Positions 1-13,800 of a DNA stretch of 64,000 nucleotides are shown in pieces. Below the pieces are notes generated by a model. The model was not told the origin of the DNA, searched no databases, and was given only the letters and a program-made list of their open reading frames with translations. The DNA is taken from positions 434,001 to 498,000 of the forward strand of contig JAMZAV010000110.1 of assembly GCA_024449915.1 (NCBI GenBank), in the 5' to 3' direction. Position 1 is the stretch's first letter. Each line of letters begins with the position of its first letter. The translations under genes and the position numbers were made by a program. Source of the DNA: Sweltsa coloradensis (lineage: Eukaryota > Arthropoda > Insecta > Plecoptera > Chloroperlidae).

Positions 1-1197
1 GTCGTAACGTTAACAAGCTTTATCCAGGGTAGCATAAGCTTATCAATGCAATTGCCAACTTCGTTAAATAGGTCGGCTCCTGTCGTAGTGTCTTTCATAG
101 GTTTGCATAGAGGCCAACTCTTCTGTGATTTCAAACTTATCATTTATGCCTCTCACAAATATTAAAAGTTGAGCCGTGTCCTTCACATCCGTGCTTTCAT
201 CCACGCCAATGAGTAATATGTAAAACCTTTTATTTTGCACTTCAGTTGGCCAATCAAGTTGGTATCGATATCTTCAATTCGGCAGTGATGGTCCTGCGAG
301 ACATACTAATGTTTTCGAACTGCTTCTTTTTTCTGGACAAACCAATTAGAGACTTCTACGAAACACTCTTTCAAAAACTCTCCTTCAGAAAATGACTTTG
401 TTATATTTTGCAATTTTATGAGCAATTACAAAACTTGCCTTTGTTGCCGACTCTTGATCTGAACTTTGTTTTGAAAACACGTTTTGTTGTTTTTCAATTG
501 ACTGACCAGTTCGTTGACTTTTTATAAGTTTTTTGATCAACTGATAAGTTGCTGAATTTGTCGGCATGTTTCAAATTAAAATGCCTGCTTAAGTTATACT
601 CTTTAAAAACTGAAACACTTTCCTTACAAACTAAACAAATCGCTTTGGTTCCGACGTCTGTGAAAAAGTATTTCACTGTCCAGTCATTATTAAAAACTCG
701 ACACTCACGATCCACTTTTCTAACTTTTGATGCACTCATCTTATACTAAAATACGAGTCACAATCGAAAACTTTAAAGTAACACTTCACAATCAATCACT
801 GTTGCACATACTAGACTGGACACTTCAACCACCTGCACGCTCTCGGTGGCTGCAACCCTGAACACTGACGGTTTAGTTTGGGACGGAAGGAGGCCAGGCC
901 AATGAACTGCAAATGCCGAGTTGCCAACAGAAGGAATGGAAACATGTCATTTTGTATTTGTTAGAGTGGTAAGGGTTTGTAGCTGACCTTCAGCTCACAA
1001 TGGCACCGACTATTTGACTGGCAAGGGTGTGGGCAGGGGCAGACTGGCAGGAACGGAAGGGAACTACGGAATTACTTAGGCGGGAACTCGGGCGTGAGGG
1101 CCGTATTTCACAGTATAACATAAACTGATGGCGGGCCGTTTTGAAAAAGCTCCGCGGGCCGGACCCGGTCCCGCGGGCCGTAGTTTGCCCATCCCTG
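1..1197 (-). pseudogene. hAT (Charlie-like) transposon, 5' part, with decayed transposase
   Basis: The minus strand carries a hAT-type 5' terminus starting at 1197 (CAGGGATGGGCAAACT), followed by GC-rich untranslated sequence and then a transposase start at 739. The first 80 residues contain a BED-like zinc-finger pattern (CLVCKE ... RHFNLKHADK), as in the domesticated GTF2IRD2/ZBED/EPM2AIP1-type proteins. Reading continues towards position 1 in shifted frames: a DEST-like catalytic-core stretch is visible near 180-200, but at least one frameshift (about 500-570) and in-frame stops break it. The 3' end lies outside the window. I infer an inactive copy. The terminus and N-terminal finger resemble the Charlie lineage; clade assignment is from memory of the family. 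Confidence 0.75.
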
Positions 1198-1512
1198 CCA
1201 TAAAGGCTACTTATTGTCCACCCCTACCAGTCATCAATACCACTACTACCAAATAAATTACTCCGTTGGTTTGAAATATCAAAAATAAATCCAAGACCTG
1301 TTCCTAGTTAGGTATTGTAAGTTGCCAATGTCTCAACAGTTTCCCGGATCATTGAGTTGCTATTTATCCAACTTTTAAACCAGTCTATAGTTACCTACTA
1401 ATGTTTTGTTATTTATTGTATGTTGTATTCTTGTTCATACTTTATCTTGTGTTTATCTTGTCTTGTTGTTTGTGATAAAAAATAGGGTAATGGATACATT
1501 TGTCTGTTTCAG

Positions 1513-1800
1513 GAATTTGAACAACAATAGGATCACAATTATTGAGAAAGGCAGTTTGAGCAAATTGAATAATTTAACTAACCTTAAGTTGAATCACAAC
1601 CATTTGTCAAAATTTAGTAAAGAGTTATTTAAAGATCTTAAACGTGTCAAGGTTTTGGAACTTAACAGAAATCGCTTGGTTGAAATTGAAGGTTTGTCAT
1701 TTAATGGATTAGATGACCTAATGGTCCTGAAATTACGTCGCAATTCCATTACCACACTACTCGACGGAGCCTTCTGGGGCCTGCCTAATATGGTTGTTCT
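1513..1800 (+). CDS. LRIG: LRIG exon: four LRRs
   Basis: The acceptor is TGTTTCAG before 1513 and the donor is GTAAGT at 1801. The exon is 288 bp, i.e. four 24-residue LRRs (pattern LxxLxLxxNxLxxIxxxxFxxL), entering and leaving in phase 2. The open frame before the acceptor is intronic and not part of the protein. Confidence 0.93.
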
Positions 1801-4800
1801 GTAAGTACCTTCTTTATTTCCATTAAATATCCGTTCTTTTTGTCTTAAACCTTGCATCTCATCCAATGCTTGCTTTTTAGTCAATTGGACCACAACGACA
1901 TTTCAAGAATCACCAAGGGATGGCTGTATGGCCTGGACGTATTGCAACAACTCACACTGAGTAATAATCGGATTGGTTATATTGAAAAAGATGGGTGGAA
2001 ATTCTGCCCAAAATTGATTGAGCTTGATTTGTCAAACAATAAACTCCATTCTATTGACAGGGGAACATTTGAACATCTTGGCAAATTGCAAAGGCTACGG
2101 CTAGATTTTAATGAAATAGCCTACATTGCTGATGGTGCATTTAACAACACACCATCTCTGGAAATTCTGTAAGTGATGTAACTCAGTTAGGATATTACTC
2201 TATAGTTCTCCGTTAACTCTTGGTTAACTGGAAAACACATGGCGTAAATAATGCCAATGGTGAACATACAAAAATAACCCATTATAACTAATCTTGTTTT
2301 TCTTTTAAGTGAACTAAATGGCAATCACATTTCTTGGACGATTGAAGATATGAATGGAGCATTTCTTGGATTGAATCGCCTTGTAAAGTTTGGTCTTGCC
2401 TCGAATCACATAAAATCGATAAATAAAAAGGCTTTTTTGGGCTTGGAACGACTGAAGAAAATGGATCTAAGTAATAATAGTATTAACTCTGTGCAAGAGA
2501 ATGCATTTGCAGCAATGTTTCAATTGCAAGAGTTGTTGATAAATACTACGAGTTTGTTATGCGATTGCAACGTAAAATGGTTTCCCTTATGGCTGAATAA
2601 GACCAACTTTCCTGACACTGTGAATGCTGTTTGCGCATACCCAGAGTGGTTGAAAGGAAAAGCAATTAACCTTGTCTCAACAGCTAACCTAACATGTGGT
2701 AAGTGAGATGTTCAGAGCTTATATAGCCTTGTTATCGTTATTGATTAGTCTATCTATAGTATTGCACCCAATGTCCGAACCAGTGTGACTTGTTTAGCTG
2801 TATTTAAGTAACAGCCAGCGGTTTAGCCGAGATCGTTTAACCCCCCCCCCCCCCCCTCCCTCCCACTCGAACATCGAAGTTAAGCAGCCTTCGGGCGTAG
2901 TCATGGGTAGAGTGGGTGGCCGCTTATTAATTGGTAACTTCCAGAAAATACAGTAATGGAGTGTTTTTTGCAAGAAGTTATTAATTTACCTTTGTAAGGT
3001 TACCATACAAATTTGACCATGAATTTTTCAAAAAAATACTTCAATCCAATATCGTGTGTGACAGTAACTGTAGCCAAACCCACGGTAATTATGCCGTTTA
3101 CGGTTTTCCGAGAAAAAAAGATGAAAAAATTTACTTACCATATTCCAGTGTGTGTAATTAATGTTCCTTAATTTATTTTCAGGTATCGCATTATGGTTTT
3201 TAATTTTGTAAACAATGTTTTTCATCTTTTCACTAGTGGAAATTGAGCCGTCATTTGTGCGTCCACATGCTACATCGCCATGTTGATTTGGAAAGCGTAA
3301 TCTCCTCTGATACGTCTCTACCGCTGCGTACGCAGCGTAAAAAAGTATTTTTGTTTCAAATCGCGACGTTAAAGGTTAAAAAACGTATTTTTGTTTAAAA
3401 TAGCGACGTTACAGGTTAAAAAAGGTATTTTTGTTTAAAATAGCGACGTTAAAGGTTTTGAAGGTTTGTTTTTGCAAACTCGGGATAGTGAAAAACTAAT
3501 TAATTTTTTACGTGAACACGGCGTGCTATTACCTATGTCGTCATCGTTTGTTGCCGTTTTAATTACAAAAAATACTTTAAAACCTTTAACGTCGCTATTT
3601 TAAGCAAAAATATCTTTTTTAACCTTTAACGTCGCTATTTTAAACAAAAATACTTTCTTACGCTGCGTACGCAGCGGAAGAGACGTAGCGGAGGAGATAG
3701 CGCTTTCCAAACCAGCATGGCGGTCTACGTACAGTGACAGCACAATTTACACAGGTAAAAAGACGAAAAACATTAGTAACAGTGAAAAGATCGTAATGCA
3801 GTAGCTGAAAATGAATTAGGGACTATTAATTACACATACTGTGAAAAGTTGGAAACATTTTATGCATTTTTTCTCGGAAAACCGTAATCGGCATAATTAC
3901 CAAACCCACTTTTTGAAGACCACTCCTTTTATTACCATTGATCAATCGCAGGTGGCTTCGGTGAGAGGTCTCGTAGCATTGCCACATTTCCAGTGATGCC
4001 CTCGTTTTCAAAGTTATTTTTTACTTTAGGGCATACGTATATTAAAAAGCCAACACATCCATTTTGTAAAAGCTCTTTTTACAAATAATTATATTAGTAC
4101 TTTCAATTTGATACATAATTGAATCGAATCTCATTTCTTTTTGTTTACCCCTACTGTTGTGTTTTCTAGTTCAGACAGTGTAGGTATTCTTGCTACGCTA
4201 ATTACTTAATTTTTAACTCAAAATATTAATAAATCAAAAGGGCGATACGCGTTTTTCTTTTTTATGATGTGTTATTGAAAAGCACACTTTCAATAGTAAA
4301 CATTGTGAACTTCAGCCAAATGTCATTTCATGCAAGTTTCAATGGATCGACACTAATCTTTGTGTTGGGCTCTGCAGACAAAGCTGTTGCCTCAAGACAT
4401 GGAATATCTTTTATTTTTATAATAAATTTAAAATAAAATGAAAAACAATTTAATACAGTACAATACAAGTGGTTCCTGAAAGTACAAATAGACCATCAAA
4501 CAGATTCCAATTCAGTCATTACCACTTTTCTAAATACCTTTTTATGCTTTAAGCCTATATGTAATTCTATAGTATGATTTAATTATGGTTTATGGCAATA
4601 ATTATTAAAAATTAAAATAAATGTCACAATACACATTCCAATTCTTAAGTCTGGGGTATTTTTATGTGAAAATGTTGGTGTATATATACACTGGTCAAGA
4701 CATTCTTTCCACGCTCTTGCCACTGTTGGTCAAATCTGCTCAAATGCTTGTTTGTGATCAGCTGCTGATCAGATATCTGCCTTTTTTTCAGACGACTTCC

Positions 4801-7800
4801 CAATACCTCTACTCATTGAAGACCCCAAAACACAAATAGCATTAAAGGGGGCTAATGTGACCCTTCAATGCAAAGCATCTTCTTCCACGGAGGTCCCCAT
4901 GTCGTTTCAGTGGAAACGAGACAACGTGGACTTGGTCAATTCCAATGTAAAGCAGTTTGCTCGAAGCCCAGGAGGTAAAGGGGCGGAGCAAACTTCACAG
5001 TTGATCCTTGCTAACATCACTCACAACGATGCCGGCAAATACCAATGTGTGGTTTCCAATAACTTTGGGACAACGTACTCTTCAAAAGCCAAAATAACAG
5101 TTTTAAGTAAGTACCCGAAACGGAAGTTTCTCTAGCCGTATGATTTATTTTGGCACCGCTTGGAAATGCACCCAATGTTTTCCATCCAGTCATCCGATCA
5201 AGTCCTAGCATTTACGATTGGTTTGGATAACTTGGACTTGGACCAAACTGATATTTCTATTGATAGCTAAGAGATTTAATGTGATCAGTCAAAAATCAAA
5301 ATACACTCTAATATTGTAATATTTCAATTACTTCCAATTCCGGTGATTTCAGACCATGGCCTCGAAGAAAGATTTGTTGAAACTTAAAAATGCATTGAAG
5401 TGAGCCTTTGTCTTAATGGTGTCATGGTTAAGCGAGCGTTTCCATTTGACTCTGCCGGAAAAATTAGTCACTGGTTTGTTTTTTTTTGTTTTTTTGTTTG
5501 TTTGTATGTCTCGCCATAACGTTCGAACGGAGGCTCGGATCGAGTTGAAATTTTGACCATCCGCAAGCTTCGTTCACGATTGAATGCCATTAGTTTTGTG
5601 GCAAAATCGTTCAAAAAGTTAAAAAGTTACATTAAAGTTAATCGAAAGTTTTTTTTCAAACTAAACGGCGACAAAATCTGAGATAGCCAAATCATTTAGA
5701 ATGTCCGTCCGGTCACGAATATGTTAATTTTATTTTGATCCGATAAGTAGTGCAGATGGAAATTACATTATAACAAAAGTAACGTTGCCATGGCAACGAA
5801 AAGACGCGCGAAGTTTCTAATGCACTGCCACCTAGAAGTAATCAAAATACTTTCGAGGAAGCAGTCTATTATTTGTCACCAAAGAGTTTAAATAGTTTTC
5901 GCAAGGAGTCAAGGTCCTCTAGATGGCGGTGGATTTTATCCACAAAGTAAAGGTTTACACACGGGTTTACCCAAATACCTTGGCAATAATAAATAATTTT
6001 GGAAACATGGCCCTGTGGACAGCGAACGTCGCAAATTTTAAAATTTTAAAAAATGTGCAATGTGGGTCTAGCTATAGCACGTGCTCGCTTATCAACGCGT
6101 CCAACTGAGCGTTTCCTAGTGTAATACACATTAATTTAGGTGCACACTCATGCCTACATGTTGCTAATATTGTCTTACACTTCTGTCAAGTAAATACAAT
6201 GTCCTTTTAAGTTCACAGATTCTTAATTATAGGCCTAATGATAGGAGGTGTTTTGTTTCAGTTTTCCCTAGCTTTGCAAAGATACCTGGCAACGTAACTG
6301 TGAAGAGTGGCAGCACTGCTCGGCTAGAATGTGCCGCACGTGGTCAGCCGCGCCCACAGATCGCGTGGCAGAAGGACGGCGGGAATGATTTCCCAGCGGC
6401 TAGACAACGACGTATGTACTTCATGACAGCCGACGATGTTTTCTTCATCATCAATGTCAGGGCGTCAGATATGGGAGTCTACAGTTGTACAGCACAAAAC
6501 TTGGCTGGGGTCATTGTAGCAAATGCTTCGCTGACAGTGATAGGTGAGCAGAACATCTTGTACCTCCCTTGTACCTCCCCCACCAGTACCTCCCTGGACT
6601 GTCACACCTACCGTGCTCTGCAGACACATGGCTGGTGGGCGTAGTCCCTCTGGCAGCGGTTGATCATGGTCAGATGTTTGGGGGGTTTGTACTGCAACTG
6701 CTCTCTATAGAGGTGTTATGGCACCACCATTGCCTCCCATGTTAGCTGCTGCTCTCTGCAGACTAGACCTCACACCACTATGTTCATCCCTAACCTCGCT
6801 TAGTATTTGGTCTACTGTTTCGATAATGTTTTGCAGATCCTTAACTTTATTAAATAGACTTGTAAGTACCTTTTTCTTCTTCTAAATTAAGTCTTTTTTC
6901 CATCTCACTAATTAACTTCATTGCCAGCATAATCTCATTGTCTCCTTTATTTGCAATTAGTTTCCATGCACCACATGCCTTGCACTCACCCTTCGCTTGT
7001 GTATTCTCGTCTTTCTCATTTTTATTTAACTTTAGATCCACTTGTTTCTTCAAACGTTTTTCAACACATTTTTATTTCCACTAACATCTCCTTCCAGTTT
7101 TTCCAGTTCACTCTTTAAATCATTTACACTTAACAACATCAGCAGCTCTTCAAGCTCAAGTTCACTTTCTGCCATCTTGCCAAGTCATAGCCTAGACATG
7201 GCCTAGACAATTGTGTCATGCTTCCTTGAAATCACTTATTAAGCGAGCGTTTCCATTTGATTCTGCTGGAAAAATTAGTCACTGGTTTTGTTTTGTTTTT
7301 TTGTTTTTTGTTTTTTGTTTTTTTTGTTTGTATGTCTCGCCATAACGTTCGAACAGAGGCTCGGATCGAGTTGAAATTTTGACCATCCGCAAGCTTCGTT
7401 CTCGATTGAATGCCATTAGTTTTGTGGCAAAATCGTTCAAAAAGTTAAAAAGTTACATTAAAGTTAATCGAAAGTTTTTTTTTCAAACTAAACGGCGACA
7501 AAATCTGAGATAGCCAAATCATTTAGAATGTCCGTCCGGTCACGAATATGTTAATTTTATTTTGATCCGATAAGTAGTGTTGATGGAAATAACATTATAA
7601 CAAAGTGCCGTTACCATGGCAACGGAAAGTCGCGGAGCTTTTTTGGCTCATGATAGCGGTCGAACGGAGGTTCGGATCGAGTTGAAATTTTGACCATCCG
7701 CAAGCTTCGTTCTCGATTGAATACCATTAATTTTGTGGCAAAAAAGTTAAAAAGTTACATTAAAGTTAATCGAAAGTTTTTTTTTCAAACTAAACGGCGA

Positions 7801-10800
7801 CAAAATCTGAGGTGGCCAAATCATTTTGAATGTCCGTCCGGTCACGAATATGTTAATTTTATTTTGATCCGATAAGTAGTGTAGATGGAAATTACATTAT
7901 AACAAAAGTAACGTTACCATGGCATCGACAAGTCGCACGAAGCTGGAGCTTTTTTGGCTCATGGTAGCGGTTGCACGAAGATTCAGATCAGGTTGAAATT
8001 TGGACCATCAACAAATTGTATAGCACGTGCTCGCTTATCAACGCGTCCAACTGAGCGTTTTCCTAGTTTATATTATACAGACATTTTTCTGTAAGGTAGC
8101 TTCTCAATTTTCTTTTTAACAATTACCTATGTTTATTTAATTTTTTATTTCCTCATATAGATAATTGAATAGTATTCTTCCTTTATGTTGTGTACAACAA
8201 ATGTTATATTTAAAAGTTGAGTGCAATAATTAAAAAAAATATATATATATATTCAATCATTAGCACTAGCCAGAATCATTGGGCAGGTTGAAGTGTATGT
8301 CAGTATTGTCCCTTTGTTACCTGTTGAGTATAAGATGCTTAAAGGAGGACTGACAAGGTGATGGTAAATTTTAGTATAGTATTCTAGATACTATTTAACG
8401 ACAATATGTGCCAGCATTCGAGCTGTCAGTCGGCATGGTACCTGGCCATGACGTGGGGGAACCTTTGCCCTCCCCATATGCTTGTGGCTGGTTCTGACCA
8501 GCACAGGCCTGTCCACCCCTTGTCCCCCCACGTCATCCCTTACGTCCCTCTCTTCGTCTCGATTAGCCTAGTTGCACAAATATGAGACGTTAAGCAAAAT
8601 CCAATCCAATCCAATCGGCATGGTACCTGCCGTTTGTGCGCACGCCTTTTCGTCTACTAGCATGTGACGACATACTGGCCTAGCCACTAGAAGATGATCG
8701 AGGCGGCAATATAATACCACACGGCAGTAAACGTTCTTCATAATATCTTTCGCGCAATGAATGGCAGAATAACCAAAATGCGTATATGTACAGTGGAATA
8801 TTCGTGCACGATCATGCCGCAAACAGATTGGAGTTATGTCTTTTAGCGGCTTGGCAATTATTTAATAAATAATAACACGCGTTTTAACTTCTGTCTCCTC
8901 GCTTCCACCTGCCATTAGTGCAATATGGTTCGGGCCTCACCGGGAATCTTTGGCACACGCTACCGGCTGTTTCGGAAATGCGCGAGCAAGTAGCGACTGC
9001 ATAATAAACTACCCTGTTCCTCTTTCTCTATTGCACGATTTTACTCAAACTGTTATGCACAAAAAAATTCTCATCAAATTTAATATTGCCCTTTTCATGT
9101 ATTGGCATTATCATTATAGCACCATGGACCATGGTTTGCTGGTTTCGATTCTCATAAAAATGCAATGAACTTTCACGTTTTACTAATAGACCCTTAGGGT
9201 AGCCCTGCTCTTATTATGGACCATCCGGTGGCGAGCGAGGAAGAAGCCTGCTGGACTCGCCCTAAACACGTTGAGCGCAAGGCGGTCGGTGCGGGAGGCA
9301 AAAGTTATAATGCATGTGTTTGTATTAAAGTATATTGGCAAGCCCCTAAACAACATAATTCAATTCTGTTTGCGGCATACTTTAAAGCGAATATTCTGCT
9401 CTATGTATGCAAAAATTGATTATGCTGGCGCTTATTGCGTATCAGATGTAAGAATGAACGTTTGCTGCCGTGCGATATAACACTGCCGCTTCTATCGGGG
9501 CTGAGTGGCTAGGCCAGTATGACGTCACACACTAGTAGACGAAAAAGGAAGACCAAATACCTCGAAAACAAGTTGACTTTGAGAAATGCTTTTTTCGGTA
9601 ATCGTACTTATTTCAGACGTAAATCAACTTTGCTTAGCCATGCCGGTCCTCCTTTAATTGTTACAATGCTTTGATTGTGATTCGCAAATTTCAAATTTGC
9701 ATTTAAAAAATGTCAACATGTGTTAGTTAGCCATAAGTTTAATGCACTCTTCTTTCTACATAGATACCTCTACACTGCAAGCAGCATCAACAACTAACTA
9801 AATTTCCTGTACAACCTCGCATCTCTTATACTCATTATCCAGCAAACCACCTAGTTGTATTATAAATTTAATACATTTAAAAAATTAGCAGATTAAAATA
9901 TACTAAAGGCCTACCTACATATGTTTTTGCTTTCAGTGTGTGTAAATAATAAATAAATAAATAAATTTTATTTAGAGTCTACCCACTCAGTTATATAACT
10001 GATTTTCAGTGGGGTTTAATTTATTCTATTTACCTCGGTATCAGATTATCAACCTAATCCATGAACTAGAGTACTAGATTCTTATTTTATTTATTTAAAA
10101 AATATTGTGTGATTTATTTGATTAATATTGATTCGTTAGATGATTTGATTTGTTAAATATCATACTTGTTTTCTAGGACTGTGCGAGCCTAGAATTTTTA
10201 AGTCGAGCCGAGCCGAGCCGAGCTTTTTCAAATTTTTTTATTTTTTTAAAATAAATTAAATTAAATTAAAAATGGTTAGGCTACATATTTTCTAGGGATG
10301 TCATCGGGTACCCGGTTCTAGAAATTACCCGGAGCCGATTATAAGATCAGGGTATTTTTCGCGACCGTTTTTAGGCTAATTCACGGGTTTATTATTTTAC
10401 GCGCTACGTCGATGCGATCTTTCCCGCGGAGCCTGCCCGCTGCCTGCAGAGTCGATAAAGAAGACCCGGGGAAACTTCTTTGTCGACTCTGCTAAAGAGT
10501 AACTCGAGTTGACAACAGAGCGCGTTGTAAGCCAACACGTGACACCTGCGCGAACTACGTGCGCGTTCGGTCGATGCAACCAACTCAACTCACAGCTGAC
10601 GAAGAACAAAGATGCTCGGTGTGGAACTAGTTGGAAGAAGAATTATTGCGATGTGATCATGTTTCTACAATCACGACGCATTGGATTGTTATTCCTTGCC
10701 TTATCTCCTTTCTTTCCTAGGCTTATTTTGCGACGAAAGCTTCAGCGCGGACGATAGTGTGATTGGTTTTCCCACATGAGAGAGACACGTTTGCATTCTA

Positions 10801-13800
10801 GGCCTAGGCCTAGGCCTATCGCATTCTACCACAGTATTGGGGAACAAAACAAGACGACATGCGCTCTGGTGGTTTAGGCTGGAACTATTTTCGTGAGGAT
10901 TTTGAAACGACACGACTGCCATCTATGTTTAACTTTATTGCCCAATAACAATCTCTTACAGTAGCGAAACTTCAATGCACTGCCTGCAGAGTGATTTGCT
11001 GTCGTGGTCGGCTGCGCGTACCGCCGCTACACTAGCGCGACCTAGCCAAAGTACGAGTCATGGAGTGAACTAAAAGCATCCGCCATTTAAAAGTCAGTGC
11101 TTTACAACGTTTACAACATACAAATTGTGGACGGCGGTGCGCCCAGATAGGAAAGCTATAATATCTCTACTGCTCTCCGCGTAGGTAACCTACGTAGCGA
11201 CATGTATAGATAGAGCTTCTTGCCGCCACACTAGCGCGACCTAGCCAAAGTTAGAGTCATGGAGTGAACTAAAAGCATCCGACGTCTAAAATTAATGTAA
11301 ACAACAAACAATTGTCGAATGCCGAAGAATGTGAAGCTAATCATATTTTGCAAGGGCTAGGCCTAGCCTAGGCTATTTAAATTGCAGTCAAAACAACTGC
11401 AAGTAATGATGGTAATTTTTATATTATGTATCAACCATTATAACCTACATGGTGCCTAGGCCTAGCCCCTAGGCCTAGGGTCCGGTCCCTAGGCTAGTCT
11501 CTAGACCGTAGGCTTTCTTTGAAAACGACATACATATTATCAGTAAAAAAAATAATAACGTCAGACGAAACTTATATCCAGCTCTTATCCAGCTTTTGTA
11601 TTATCAAGTCATAATAATGCAAAAAAATGACATCGTTTTCAATTCAGATCAAAAAGTCACTGCCACCTCAACTTAACTCATCAGAAGAGAGATCTATAGG
11701 TGGCACTGTCATCGTTAGTTCACTTTAGTGCTTGTACTTTCGCTAGGGGCGCGCGTGTCGGTTTGACAGCGTGTTTGCTAGCAAGTCTCGCTACTGTAAG
11801 AGATGGGTTATACTGTGATTCTACTGCGTCAACCGTCGAGTCGACTGTTGATCGCTGGCTCAGGCTGCCGCATTCTTCCGCGAAAGTCTTTGTTGACAAA
11901 ACTCTCAGTTGAGTGTTGATGAAAATGAGCGCGTGTACTGCGTGTTTTTGTAGGCTCGGCTCGAATAAATTGAGCCTAAAGCCAAGCTCGGCTCGGCGCG
12001 AGCTCAAAACTGAAGCTCGAAAAAGCTTGAGAAATCAAGTACTCGCACAGCCCTATTGTTTTCCCTTTTTCTGTTGTCCTGCATAATTACTTAATAATCA
12101 AAATGAGCCAAAACAAACCAATTAATGTAGCATAGCAATAAATTAATGATTAACAATAATGAGTACTAGTAGGCTAATGAGTGAGTAATGAGCACCACAA
12201 TTTCCAAATTTTGATGTCACGGGCCGAATATTTTAATGTTTAAATTGGCAAGCTTTACAATTCGAGTGAGCAAGATGTAATAAATAATACTAATATGTTT
12301 AGACCTTCAACTCAAAAACAACTTTTTAGGCCACAAATCACACAAGTGATTGAAAGCAAAATCCTTCCCAATGCGATACGTAGAACATACAAATAATAAT
12401 AATATTAATTAATAATAATAAAGAAATATATACAGTAATCGATATGGTAAGGTCGATCCCCAAAATAGTGTTTTGGTTGTTCAAGAATAGTATATCTCTA
12501 AGCCACTTGTTAAGAAGTCAACAGATAATTAACTAAATATTTAGCACATTTTATAAGTTTTGATTAAAATCAATGATTTAAAATATAAAAATAAAGTGAT
12601 ATAAATCAATTTTACCATGCTTTGAATTATGAAAAAAAATTGTTACTGAATTTCTTTTATTATAGAGCCTCCTGCTTTTGTAAAAGCCATGGAAGACAAG
12701 GAGATAACAGCAGGTGAACCAATCGTACTAGAATGTATGGCATCGGGATCCCCAAAGCCTAAGCTCACATGGATGAAAGACGGTGGCTCACTGCTAACTA
12801 CAGAGCGTCACTTCTTCACAGCAGATGACCAGTTGTTGATCATCGTGGATACAGCAGTGTCCGACGGGGGGACTTACGAGTGTACCATGACAAACTCTTT
12901 AGGGTCTGAAAAGGGCTATTCACACCTCTCAGTTGTGCCAGGTAGGCTACTGCTTTTGTTTCAAAAGATTGCTCTACCCTCCCGATTATATGCCACCATC
13001 AAGTAATGATCGCATTCCTATTTTATCAATCAAATTTAATTAAGCATGTTGTAAATGCGTTTAACAAATGCCTGGCATAATGGTACCACCCCTCTTTTTG
13101 AACTTGATATATATGCATATAGATTAGATACTAGTCATTTAGGCCTCACCTATACTTACTTAAACTAGATGTAGGCTATTATATATTCAAAGAAACTTAG
13201 TTTACAACTTTTTTACAAATCTTTACTTGGGAAGATTAAAAAACTGCATTATTTTATAGTTTGTGACGGCGCCACCTTTTGCCGCTCATAAATTCAAATA
13301 TTTGTCCTTGAACAGCAGTGCCCGCCCGAATTTTATGGTTGCCGTTTCTGTGTTATTTTTGTGAAAACCCTAATACTGTAGTTTTATATTTCAAATTCCA
13401 TCAAACTAATGAGTTTGCGCTCCAGGGAATTTGTTTAATTTTAATCATTTGTTAATTATAATAACTAGGTGTATTTTTAATCTCGACTTTAGCATCACGG
13501 GTCTTGTGTGACTTGAGACCAGACCATTGTTTTGGGTTGATAGTAGCTTTGAAATCACATCTTTTGAACAGCATGAATGCATATAAAATACAAGGTAATT
13601 ATGTTTTTAATTTACCCTTTTATTAAATTTATCTAACTTCTTATCAGGCCTTTTTTTATGTTAATTACTTATTTTGTGTAATGAGGAACTTGATGGTTTT
13701 GCGCTCCTAGCGGCGTGATTATGTAACTATGTGCGAGAAACGGGAAGCGGAAGTCGTTGTGAACAAGGAAGCCAAGCCATTTCTGGTCGGCGTGGGGTAG

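Noticed and set aside
1406..1512. Upstream extension of the first LRIG exon (MLFIVCCILVHTLSC...), which looks like a signal peptide
   Set aside because: It lies before a clear acceptor (TGTCTGTTTCAG at 1512), and the following LRRs are in the middle of the LRIG repeat array, so this hydrophobic frame is intronic chance.
8950..9480. Several 65-72 codon frames near 9 kb
   Set aside because: They fall inside the TTAA-flanked element, overlap each other in different frames and show no domain.
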